A DNA stretch of 47,126 nt from W0P28-013 sp051870755 (GTDB lineage Bacteria; Bacteroidota; Bacteroidia; Bacteroidales; Paludibacteraceae), in assembly GCA_051870755.1 (NCBI GenBank), contig JBJECE010000025.1:1-47126 (forward strand), given 5' to 3'. The position numbers and the translations under genes are program-made. Positions 1 through 9,400 of the stretch are shown here, piece by piece. A model generated the notes under the pieces. It saw nothing but the letters and a program-made list of their open reading frames with translations, had not been told where the DNA came from and searched no databases. Within the stretch, counting starts at the first letter, position 1, and the number at the start of each line of letters is the position of its first letter.

Positions 1-1
1 G

Positions 2-3000
2 GCCACTGCCGTAGCCAACGGCAGCACCACCTACACCAAAGTAACATTCCCTTACGACGTTACCGGCAACCAAACCTTCTATGCGGTGTATAAGTATGTA
101 GAAGAAGGCGGCAGCAGTGGAGATTATAAAAAAGTAACACAAGCCTCTGAACTTGTTGATGGTACATATCTGATTGTATATGAAACTGGCAATATAGCAA
201 TGAATGCCGGACTTGATGCAAATATGGACGCCGTATCCAATAGCGTTGCTGTAACGATTACAAGCAACACAATTGCATCTACCGCCGAAATAGATGCTGC
301 TGCATTTACATTTAGCAGCAGCAATGGTTCGTTCAAGAGCGCAAACGGCTACTATATCGGCACAAATAGCAATGCAAATGGATTAGATGTTGCCACCAGC
401 AGTAAAACAAATACTGTATCAATCACAAGCGACAAAGACGCGAATATTATAAGTTCAGGTGGAGCCTATTTACGCTATAATGCCACATCAGGTCAAACAA
501 GATTTAGATACTATAAATCAGATTCTTATACAGGTCAAAAGGCCATTCAACTCTATATAAAAGATGGTTCTTACCTCTACACCTCCTCGCCGGCGTGTGG
601 GCCGTATGTGCAGATAGTCGGCAATAAAGACCTCTACGTTACTTCGGGTAACGTGGGCGGCCGCAGCACCGTGCAGGCGCAGGACACCATACGCTTCACC
701 TCGGGCGCACTGCAAGGCAGCGGCAGCACCGCACCAAACATCAAAGTGCCGGCAGCCGACATCACCATCGGCGGAACGCCAACGACCGTTGTCAGCGTGG
801 CGTTTGTCGATAGCACTTGCACCAAAAATGCCGACGGCACCTACAGCATCACGGGCGGCATCGTGGTACAATACAAACCCACCAACACCAATATCAAAGA
901 AGATATAAAGGTGAAACTGCGCGCCACCCACAACACCGGCAACGATGTGGTGCTCGATAGTTTCGTGGTACACGCCCGCTCGCTGCCGCAGAAGTTCGTC
1001 ATCACCGCCAAAGGTACCGACGGCAAATGGTACGCCCTGCCCGCCGACATGAGCGGCAGCAGCGCGCAACCGGCAAACGGCCAACTCGTGGTTGACAGCG
1101 ACGCCGACCCGACCACCGCCACCACCACGCCGTGCAACACCATATATACATTCGACGGACAAAAACAAGGCGGCGACCTGCGCTATGTGCGCTTCGTAGG
1201 CCTCGGCGGCAAATACTTGTGGGCAGCAACCAGCGGCAACACCGGCATACAAGACACCGGCAGCGCCGATGCAGCCACTGCCGACAACATGCCCTACAAC
1301 TGGCTGCTGACCTCGGCCGACAACGTTACCTACACGTTTGCCAACCAAAACACCGACCGCACGCTGCGCCTCGACGGCACCAAATTCGGCATGTACGCCT
1401 CCGGCGTAAACGAACTGCGCATTCTGCCCATCGTCGAGGACGACACCTGCGCCTACAATGCCGCACCGCAGAACATCACGTTGGTAAGCCGCACCAGCAC
1501 CACCCTTACCTTGGCGTGGTCGGCCGTACCGGGCGCCGAACGCTACCAATTCAGCCGTGACGGCGGCACCAATTGGTATCAGTGCGACGGCATAGCCGAC
1601 ATGGCTTATCCCGAATACGAATTTACCGGTTTGAGCGTTTCTACCGAATATACCATCGCCCTGCGCGCCGTACACGGCACAGCAGCGAAAATCTGTTCGG
1701 ACACGGCACAAATCACCGTTACCACCGCCGCCTGCGACAACGTGCCAACCATCAGCGGCACCATCAGCAATGTTAGTTCGTGTGGCACACTGACATTGGA
1801 CGCCACCGGCGTAACGAGTTCCACAGAGAGCGAAATCTATTGCCCCATCACGCAATACGGTTTCCAATACACGCAGGACAACACATGGGCGACCTACAAT
1901 CAGACCGAACACAGCGACACGCCGGGAAGCACCATTAACGACGAAGTAACCGTCAGTCGCGGCGGCACATACTACGTGCGCCTCTACGCCATCAACGGTG
2001 TAGGCACCGGCTACAGCGCCGTGGAAACAATCACCGTATCGGGCTTGGCCAACCTGCAGATAATCACCTCGGGCGACGCCACCACTGCCCCGCTGATAGG
2101 TGGCAAAGCCACACTGCGCATGGGTGCCGTCAGCGAAAGCCCGTCGTCCATCACATGGCAAGTGTTCGACGGCAGCAACACCGAACAGACTGCCATTGCC
2201 GACGGCATCGCCAATAGCGGCGTGTTCAGCGCCACGGCATTCGGTGTGTATCGCGTAGTGGCCAAACAGGACGCCAACGCCGACCCGACCTACTGCGCCG
2301 ACAGCGCCACCATCTACATCGAAGTGCGCTTGCCAAACCACTACGGCTACGTAACCAACTGCGCCGTGCTGAATAACAACAACATCGAAGTCATCAACGT
2401 ATCGTCGAGCGACATCACCTTCGGCATCGACGACGCCGACGTCGTACAAATCGAAATCGTGAAAGAAAACACCGGCAACGGCAACACCGGCGGCGGAGCG
2501 CAAGCCGAAGGGCTTTTCTTCAGTAAATATTACGAAGCAACAGCTAACGTGAAACTGATAGCCGTATTTAATGGCACCGGTCAAGATATTGATGTAACCA
2601 ATTACACCATAAAATATGGTAAAACTAGTTGGGAACAATATTATATCAAATTGGGCAACTTTACTAACACCGCCAACATTATTACTGCCGGTGAAGAAGT
2701 AATTTTATACACAACAATGGAGCAAGGTCAAGATAACGACATAATGAATTGTGTTAATGCCAACTATCCGGACGGACCTTGGAAACGAGTTACTGCACAG
2801 AATAGCGGCGGAAGCGGCCTGCTCTCTTTTGCCGGCGACAAGACCATTGCTCTGTTCGATGGTAGCATTCTTGTCGATGTAATAGGTGCCGTAACCGAAG
2901 GTGGCGTTCCTACTAATACCGGAGTAGTAACAGCAGCAGTTCAAGTTGATCCTTCCGGTATTTCTTGGGCTGACAATAAAGGTTGGTATTGCGCAAGCGG

Positions 3001-5197
3001 TCAATCCATTAAAGATGGCTCGGTTATAGGTACCAGCACCAACCGTTGTTTGTTAATTCGTAAAAATACCGTCGTTTCAGGTGCCAAGGCAGTAAGTTCC
3101 AACAAAAGTACTTTTGCAACACTATGCGACGAATGGGTAGGCGAACATGTGCCAGACACAGCAGCCGATAATGGTGTACAAGCATCGTGCGACAACTTTG
3201 CGTACGTCGGTACATTCGACTACGCCGACTACTTCCAGCGCTACGAACCGGTAACCGGCAAGATAGACACCCTGAATCTGACCCACAATGCCGACGGCTC
3301 GTGGACGTTGGACACCGGGTCATTCGCCGGCACAGCCTGGGAAGGCAAAAACTTCCACGACCTCGCCTGCACCAGCGTCAAGATTAACGGTTACAAAACA
3401 GTCGACACCAAAGACTCGCTCATCACCGCACTCAACTACAAAGTGCCCATCATCGTGGACCGCACCACCACCACCGAGGATGCCGACCTGTTCGGTTTCG
3501 CCGGCGAAGGCCGCCTCATCTGCCCCGAGTGCGACGTGGTCATTCGCGACAACCAGAAACTGAGCGTTGTGCCGGCCGGCTACAACAACATACGCGACAT
3601 GTGGGTGTATAGCGGCGCCGCACTCAACATTCAGGACGAAAAGACCTACAACATGGGCAAACTGACCATCGAGAGCGAAAACAACGAAGTGGGTTACGCC
3701 CTCATCAAAGGCACCCTGAACGCACAGGACGGCATCAGCCACACCAAGCGCATCGACGCCAACGCGTGGTACGACTTCTCGCTGCCATACAGTTGCAAAG
3801 TGGCCGACATAGTCCGCACCAACGGCAAAACGCTGGGTCTGTACAGCGTCAATACCGGCGATTTGGCGAAAAACGATACGGCACGTTGGGTCATCAAATA
3901 CTACGACGGTCAGAAACGCGCCAACACCGGCACACCAAACGGTGCAGCGCCCACCAACTGGGCAGTTGTTCCCGCCGACGGCATACTCGAAGCCGGCGTG
4001 GGCTACATCGTGGCTCTGGGTGGTACACACAATGCCAACCCGAACTACAAAGTACGTTTCGTGCTGCCCAACCGCTCGACACAACCCTACGTTGAGTCCA
4101 TCTCATCGAGCGCTACCAAAGGCGTGAAAGGCTACACCGGCCCGAAAGCCGAAGAGTTGCCCTGCCACAAAGGCTGGAACTACCTCGGCAACCCGTATGT
4201 ATCGCGCTTCGACGGCGAATCTCAAACGCCACACTGGGACGAATACGCCGGCCTGCTGCTCAATGGCTTCTACACCGACCTGCTGACCGGTAACAGTTAC
4301 GACGTCATCGAATATCCCGACCTCTATGTGGCCGTGGATATGGGCGAAGGCGGTGTTACCAATTGGGTACAGACCAAAGCCAGCAAAGCATTGTTGTCGC
4401 CATTCCGCGCCTTCATGATTCAGGCCGTGAGCGACGGCGACGTCGATTTCAACAAAGAGGCACGCGACATACCGCAAGGCCCCACGTTGGCACCGGCAGT
4501 GCGTAGCGTCAGTGCCGAGCGCGAAACCGTCAGCGCCGTGCGCCTGAACATCAGCCACGACACCTACGGCACCGGCAGCACCGACATCATGCTGCACAGC
4601 CTCTACACCGACAAATACGACCTCGGCTACGACATGGTACGCATGTTCAACAGCCGGCAGGCAGCGCAGCCGTTCACGCTGAACAGCACCGCCGACTACC
4701 TGCTGTACAACGCCGCCAACCGCGAACTTGCCGAAACGTCGGACATACCCGTGGGCATACGCACCTTGGCCGCCGGCACCTACACCTTCAGCCTCACACC
4801 GCTGGCCGGTGCCGACCGCTACGCCGCCATCTACCTCATCGACCGCAACGAGGACGACCTGAAATTCGACCTGCTGCAAGGCACCTACACCACCATGCTG
4901 GCACGCGAAACCAACACCTCGCGCTTCGCACTGCGGTTCGAGAAACGCGCGCAACTGCCCACCGACATCGATAACGACGCCATACAGTCGCCCATCGTTT
5001 ACCGCGACCAAACCGACATCGTAATCGACAACCTGCCGACCGACGCCGTGGTGCGCGTAGTCGATGCCATCGGACGCACGTTGCACATACAGCCCGCCGA
5101 CGGACAAACCGTGCGCTTCCACGCTCCGGCACGCGGCGCATACATCATTCAGGTAATGACACAACAAGGCAACTTCAGTATCAAAACAATTTTATAA
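2..5197 (+). CDS. Giant T9SS-secreted multidomain surface protein, 5' end outside the window
   Basis: The frame is open from the first bases of the window (codon 1 at base 2), so the gene is truncated by the window edge; a GTG at 86 is only an internal codon. 1731 residues are visible. Near the start, the motif FYAVYKYVEE looks like the end of an InlB/Listeria-Bacteroides repeat. A fibronectin type III-like module lies at about 483-575 (LTLAWSAVPGAERYQFSRDGG). A lamin-tail-like (LTD) module lies at about 833-1066 (EGLFFSKYYEATANVK, then AVFNGTG). The last 80 residues are a type IX secretion (Por) sorting domain with VRVVDAIGRT and GAYIIQVMTQQGNFSIKTIL. The protein should cross the outer membrane by T9SS and be anchored or released at the surface. 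Its substrate is unknown. The architecture parallels the gene at 6492, including an InlB repeat followed by a short linker and a domain starting near ASELVDGTYLIVYE. The gene at 5246 follows after 48 bases and may be co-transcribed. Confidence 0.9.
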   Translation, partial: ATAVANGSTTYTKVTFPYDVTGNQTFYAVYKYVEEGGSSGDYKKVTQASELVDGTYLIVYETGNIAMNAGLDANMDAVSNSVAVTITSNTIASTAEIDAAAFTFSSSNGSFKSANGYYIGTNSNANGLDVATSSKTNTVSITSDKDANIISSGGAYLRYNATSGQTRFRYYKSDSYTGQKAIQLYIKDGSYLYTSSPACGPYVQIVGNKDLYVTSGNVGGRSTVQAQDTIRFTSGALQGSGSTAPNIKVPAADITIGGTPTTVVSVAFVDSTCTKNADGTYSITGGIVVQYKPTNTNIKEDIKVKLRATHNTGNDVVLDSFVVHARSLPQKFVITAKGTDGKWYALPADMSGSSAQPANGQLVVDSDADPTTATTTPCNTIYTFDGQKQGGDLRYVRFVGLGGKYLWAATSGNTGIQDTGSADAATADNMPYNWLLTSADNVTYTFANQNTDRTLRLDGTKFGMYASGVNELRILPIVEDDTCAYNAAPQNITLVSRTSTTLTLAWSAVPGAERYQFSRDGGTNWYQCDGIADMAYPEYEFTGLSVSTEYTIALRAVHGTAAKICSDTAQITVTTAACDNVPTISGTISNVSSCGTLTLDATGVTSSTESEIYCPITQYGFQYTQDNTWATYNQTEHSDTPGSTINDEVTVSRGGTYYVRLYAINGVGTGYSAVETITVSGLANLQIITSGDATTAPLIGGKATLRMGAVSESPSSITWQVFDGSNTEQTAIADGIANSGVFSATAFGVYRVVAKQDANADPTYCADSATIYIEVRLPNHYGYVTNCAVLNNNNIEVINVSSSDITFGIDDADVVQIEIVKENTGNGNTGGGAQAEGLFFSKYYEATANVKLIAVFNGTGQDIDVTNYTIKYGKTSWEQYYIKLGNFTNTANIITAGEEVILYTTMEQGQDNDIMNCVNANYPDGPWKRVTAQNSGGSGLLSFAGDKTIALFDGSILVDVIGAVTEGGVPTNTGVVTAAVQVDPSGISWADNKGWYCASGQSIKDGSVIGTSTNRCLLIRKNTVVSGAKAVSSNKSTFATLCDEWVGEHVPDTAADNGVQASCDNFAYVGTFDYADYFQRYEPVTGKIDTLNLTHNADGSWTLDTGSFAGTAWEGKNFHDLACTSVKINGYKTVDTKDSLITALNYKVPIIVDRTTTTEDADLFGFAGEGRLICPECDVVIRDNQKLSVVPAGYNNIRDMWVYSGAALNIQDEKTYNMGKLTIESENNEVGYALIKGTLNAQDGISHTKRIDANAWYDFSLPYSCKVADIVRTNGKTLGLYSVNTGDLAKNDTARWVIKYYDGQKRANTGTPNGAAPTNWAVVPADGILEAGVGYIVALGGTHNANPNYKVRFVLPNRSTQPYVESISSSATKGVKGYTGPKAEELPCHKGWNYLGNPYVSRFDGESQTPHWDEYAGLLLNGFYTDLLTGNSYDVIEYPDLYVAVDMGEGGVTNWVQTKASKALLSPFRAFMIQAVSDGDVDFNKEARDIPQGPTLAPAVRSVSAERETVSAVRLNISHDTYGTGSTDIMLHSLYTDKYDLGYDMVRMFNSRQAAQPFTLNSTADYLLYNAANRELAETSDIPVGIRTLAAGTYTFSLTPLAGADRYAAIYLIDRNEDDLKFDLLQGTYTTMLARETNTSRFALRFEKRAQLPTDIDNDAIQSPIVYRDQTDIVIDNLPTDAVVRVVDAIGRTLHIQPADGQTVRFHAPARGAYIIQVMTQQGNFSIKTIL

Positions 5198-5245
5198 TCC
5201 GTTTTTACAACAAAAGACATACAACAACCTCGAAAACAGACGATT

Positions 5246-5905
5246 ATGAAAGCATATAAAAAGCAAATGTATCTGAATTTGGCGATTACGGCAGCAGCCG
5301 TAGGTTGCGCCTGCCTTGTGTTGATGGTGGGTACCTCGTCGCCCGAGTTGCGGGCACTCGATGCCGAAAACGGCTACTACGCACACACCTCGTACCAGAA
5401 ACGCCGCGCCGTAGCCAATAACACCGCGTGGGACATACCCACCGTATCGACCACGGCACCGCGCGCCACAGCCACGGTGGCACGCACATCGGCAGCCGCC
5501 ACCCCGACAACGCCCACAGCCACACAATCGTTGGTGCGCAACACCTTCGGTGCCGGCAGCACACAGACGAGCAGCAGCAACGGCGGCGGATCAGGCAGCA
5601 GTTATGCCGGCGGCGTGGCACGCAGCCAAACGGTGAGCATGTCGCCCGTAACGAGCATCTCGCTGAACGCCATTCGTCGCAGCACCGGCACGCAAGTGGC
5701 CGCCACAAGCAGCATCACCGAACCCTTCAGCGACCCGCAACGTCCGCAAGGCGAGATACACCAGCGCGTCGTAAATGAAGGTCCGGACGAACCGTTCTTC
5801 GAGCCCCTCGGCGATGGCCTGTGGTTTTTGTTGCTGTGCAGCAGCCTGTTCATGCTCCGCACCGCCATTGCCACAAAAATGAGAAAAAGCCCCCCTGCCC
5901 CCTAA
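5246..5905 (+). CDS. Small membrane-anchored protein with a C-terminal GDGLW-TM-basic tail
   Basis: 219 residues of unknown function. Residues about 9-28 are an N-terminal hydrophobic segment (signal anchor or signal peptide). The middle is low complexity, rich in Thr, Ser, Ala and Gly. The C-terminus has the short motif EPLGDGLW running into a hydrophobic helix (FLLLCSSLFMLRTAI) and a basic end. This motif-helix-basic layout recalls C-terminal sorting or anchoring signals; I remember similar tails on small Bacteroidetes proteins near T9SS genes but cannot name a family. The gene starts 48 bases after the T9SS protein, so an operon is likely. The last residues (SPPAP) and the stop codon are encoded by an intergenic repeat (5886-5913), so the natural 3' end has probably been overwritten. 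Confidence 0.7.
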   Translation: MKAYKKQMYLNLAITAAAVGCACLVLMVGTSSPELRALDAENGYYAHTSYQKRRAVANNTAWDIPTVSTTAPRATATVARTSAAATPTTPTATQSLVRNTFGAGSTQTSSSNGGGSGSSYAGGVARSQTVSMSPVTSISLNAIRRSTGTQVAATSSITEPFSDPQRPQGEIHQRVVNEGPDEPFFEPLGDGLWFLLLCSSLFMLRTAIATKMRKSPPAP

Positions 5906-5913
5906 AGGGGGAG
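5886..5913 (+). repeat. Left arm of an inverted repeat pair
   Basis: A 28-base segment (aaagcccccctgccccctaa then agggggag) recurs in inverted orientation at 6433-6462 with about two differences. Together the two arms bracket most of the 586-base intergenic region. The inner cccccTAAAggggg is itself palindromic. This arm encodes the last codons and stop of the upstream gene. Confidence 0.75.
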
Positions 5914-6090
5914 CCGGAGGGAGGAAAAAAATTAGTAGTGAGAAATAAAAAAAATGACCTTGGCGGGTGTGTCAAAAAAATGAGCAATTAGTAATGAGCA
6001 GTGAGAAATGTAGGGACATGGCGTGCCGCGTCCGGAAAAGGACAAGAATAAAGAATAAAGAATAAAGATTATAGATTATAGATTTTTTTA

Positions 6091-6183
6091 CCCCTAAATC
6101 CCTCTACCTTCGGTAGACAGGCCTGCCTGCCGCAGGCAGGCTAAAGGGGACTTAAAGCCCTCCTTTAGGAGGGTTGGGAGGTA
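6091..6183. repeat. REP-like palindromic repeat block, copy 1
   Basis: The block runs from cccctaaatccctctacc through two adjacent hairpins, ctacc-ttc-ggtag and cctgcctg-ccg-caggcagg, to gccctcctttaggagggttgggaggtag. A close relative is at 43191-43266 and a shorter one at 10379-10418. The copies differ by insertion or loss of hairpin units. Confidence 0.75.
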
Positions 6184-6229
6184 GAAAATAAAAAAAAACT
6201 ATTAAACTTTTGAAACTTTGAAACAATAA

Positions 6230-6390
6230 TTCAACCCTACGCCCTACGGGCACTCCCCCTACCTGCGGTAGACAGGCTTAAAAAGGGGAGAACACGCGCT
6301 AAACAACATTCGCGCAAAAATAAAAAGATGTCCCCTTTGTAAGGGGACGAGAAAAACGAAGTTTTTCGGGCGGGGTTCAAACGAAAACAA
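6230..6390 (+). repeat. Long direct repeat, upstream copy
   Basis: This roughly 160-base segment begins ttcaaccctac, contains a ctacctgcggtagacaggct palindrome, then ttaaaaaggggaga, acaacattcgcgc, and ends ttttttcgggcggggttcaa (approximately). The same order of blocks occurs at 10561-10757, after the 1264-residue protein gene. The two copies are direct repeats flanking that gene. Confidence 0.75.
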
Positions 6391-6432
6391 CGAAAATAAC
6401 GAAAAATACAAAAACAACGCAAACTACGCCTA

Positions 6433-6462
6433 CTCTCCCCCTTTAGGGGGTCGGGGGGCTTT
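6433..6462 (-). repeat. Right arm of the inverted repeat pair
   Basis: Read on the minus strand this is aaagccccccgaccccctaa followed by agggggagag, matching the left arm at 5886-5913 apart from about two central bases. It ends about 30 bases before the ATG of the next gene. Confidence 0.75.
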
Positions 6463-6491
6463 TGAAACAAAAACACAAAAAAACTAACAAT

Positions 6492-9400
6492 ATGAACACA
6501 TTAAAAAAAATCGGATTAACCTGTTTAGTGGCTATCATCGGATGGGGAACGGCCACAGCAGCAACAGAAACCATCACCATCTCAGGCATGAGCGGCGGCA
6601 CCCTAACCGACGACAGCCCCAAAACATCGTGGACGACACAAGGAGGACAAAGTATTTCGTTTACCGCCGGTGAAGTTATATTTTCATTAGCTAACAACGG
6701 TAACAGCGGTCATGACAAAGCTTATGTATATGGTACCGTACCCAATACATGGCGTATCACTTCCATAATATTTACCGGCGGAACGCCAAACGCAAATTTC
6801 AGTTATACACTGACAATTGAAGGCACGCAAATGGCCACACAAAACAATGCACAATTTACTTCCGTGCCAAATCTCACAGGACCAAGTATTGTGTTCGCTA
6901 TCAGTTGTGGAACAAGTAGTGGCAAATTCACTTTCAACAAAATTCAAATTGAATATACAGAAGTTTCCGCCGCGCCGGTGCTGACGTATCCTGACGGGAC
7001 GACGGGCAACAACGCTACACCATATCATTATGACGACGCCATACCTTCGTCCATCACCATTATGGCCGATCAAATATTGTATAGCGGCGGTGTTGCTTTG
7101 ACAACCACCAACGCAAGCGGCATGATAGAAATTGTCGATTCCGAAACAAATGCCATCAGTGGCGCTATTACACTCACAACTGTAACATCTAACGCCAGTG
7201 CAACGACTCTGACTTTAGACATAGATAAGAGCAAACTCACCAACTGCCAGACATACACGCTTAGGGTGGTGTCGCTGCCCACCAATAGCGATGGTGTAGC
7301 CGTGGCCGGCAACAACTCGATTTGGTACTTCAGCACGCCCACCATCACGGCAAGCGACCTCAGCATCACCGGCACAAAAGAATTTTTGGCCGGCAGCACG
7401 TTCGACCACAGCGACTGGGTTATCACCAAAGGCGGCACCGACATCACAGCACAATGTACCAACTTCAGTAACCCGAACATGACTACCGCCGGCACCCCAG
7501 ACGTAACCTTCGACTACGCCGGCTGTACCATCACCACGACAATCACCGTCAAGGCGCGCGAAACCTACACGCTGACGTGGAAAAACCTTGTAACCGGCGA
7601 AGCCGACATTGTAACCAATGTTACCGAAGGCAACACCGTCGGCACACTGCCCACACCGGCAACAACCACGATTACCACCGATTGCGGCGAGAAACGTTTT
7701 GTCGGTTGGACAACGACCGAAATCGTCGGTTCGCAGGACGAAGCCCCCACACTCGTACAGAGTTCGGCCATACCTACTGCCGACCGCACCCTCTATGCCG
7801 TATATGCCGATGCAACGGGCAGCAGCGGCGACACGTGGGAAAAGATAACCTCCACCGCACAGTTGGAAGCCGGCAAAACCTATCTGATAGGCAACACCGA
7901 CGGTACTTACGTTATGGGTGACGCAGCCTCCAGCAATAATAACTTCTCGCAAGTTGTTGCCACAAACAGCGACAACACCATTACGCCTGCAAGCGGCTAC
8001 AACGCCGTGGTATTGGGCGGCACGACCGATGCTTGGACACTGCAACTCGCAGGCAGCGACTACTATCTCTACGCCGCATCATCAAGCAGCAACTACTTAA
8101 GAGCACGCGCCGGCAACGACGATGGCAACAGCCAATGGGCTATCGCCATAACTGACGGTGAAGCCACCGTTACAGCCCAAGGCAGCAACACACACAACAT
8201 GCTGCGCTACAACACGAGCTCAAAATTATTCTCGTGCTACACCGGCGGCCAAAATCCTGTTAGTTTCTACATCAACACGGGCGGTGGCACAGGCTTCATC
8301 ACCAAATGTACCTGTACAGCGTTGAGCACGCCTACCGGCTTATCGGCAGCAGATGCTGACGGCTCATCGGTTACCCTCTCGTGGACGGCCGTAACGGGTG
8401 CCACCTCGTACCTCGTTGAGTACAGCAACGACGGCGGCACCACGTGGAGTAGTGTAGAATGCAGCGGCACTCCCTACAAACTGACGGGACTCAACAAAAG
8501 CACCACCTACACATGGCGCATCGTGGCCTTGAGCAACGATGGCACGCACTGCGTGAAATCGACAGCATCGGCCACAAGCACTTTCACTACCACCAGCAAC
8601 TGCGCTTGGCAAATCAACTACCAACCGACAGCAGGTGCCACAACTTGGAGCGAAGCCAACTGTTTCAGCCAAGTGGGCAGCACTGAGGAATGGCAACTCG
8701 CCGACTTCACCCTGCCGGCAAGCGGTTGCCAATTCTGGGTTGGCCCTGGAGCTTGGGGCACATACAGTAATACCGTTGCTTTCGACGGCAATCTGACATT
8801 CGCCGCTCTGCAAGGTACAACTTGCAGTAAACCGTACCCCGGCGAAAACGCCGTAGGCACACTACGCATCTACAGCAATAGCACTGTCGCCAACTACTAC
8901 GTCGGGTTCATGCCCACCTACCAAATAGCTTACGGGCTCCAAGGTAGCGATTGGACACATCTGCCGTTTGCGTATGTCAGCGGCAACACATACGAAACCG
9001 CCCTTACCGAAGCACCAAGCGGCTATTGGGATAACAGCAACTACCAATTCTACGTCGGCGCGAAAAACGCCGATGGCGGCACCAACTGGATAAGCGGCAA
9101 AAGCAACACCGTGGCCATGCAAACCATGGGCGGGTTGAGCAGCACTAACCTCGGCGGCGCGAAAGGCGTGTACCGCATCTACGACAACTCGTGCGACCTG
9201 AACTGGTACTGCGCTTTCATACCCTATTATAACATCGTGTACTACGCCGCCGACAACACCACCGTTTACCAAACATCGGACTACATTGCATCAGACGCAG
9301 GTGCGGCCGCTCTCGCCATCAACGTATTGAGCAACGGCCCTGCCAAAGAGGGCTACCGCTTCATAGGTTGGTCGCACACCGCCGGCAGTGCAACAACAGA

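Larger units (their letters stand above)
5906..6491. repeat. Gene-free composite repeat region between two surface-protein genes
   Basis: No gene is seen. It contains, in order: a heptamer array at 6046-6087 (GAATAAA three times, GATTATA twice, GATTTTT); a REP-like block at 6091-6183 with ctaccttcggtag and cctgcctgccgcaggcagg hairpins; an 8-base array of ttaaactt/ttgaaact at about 6199-6226; a segment at 6230-6390 that recurs at 10561-10757; a 9-base array of cgaaaacaa-type units at about 6384-6428; and the right inverted arm at 6433-6462. No TAnnTTTG promoter with a -33 partner was found for the gene at 6492. Confidence 0.75.

Noticed and set aside
518..2638. 706-residue open frame on the minus strand, and a similar 354-residue one at 4103-5167
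   Set aside because: They lie fully antisense to the giant T9SS gene. Biased codon use leaves the opposite strand open, and the translations are low-complexity Val/Gly/Ala without motifs.
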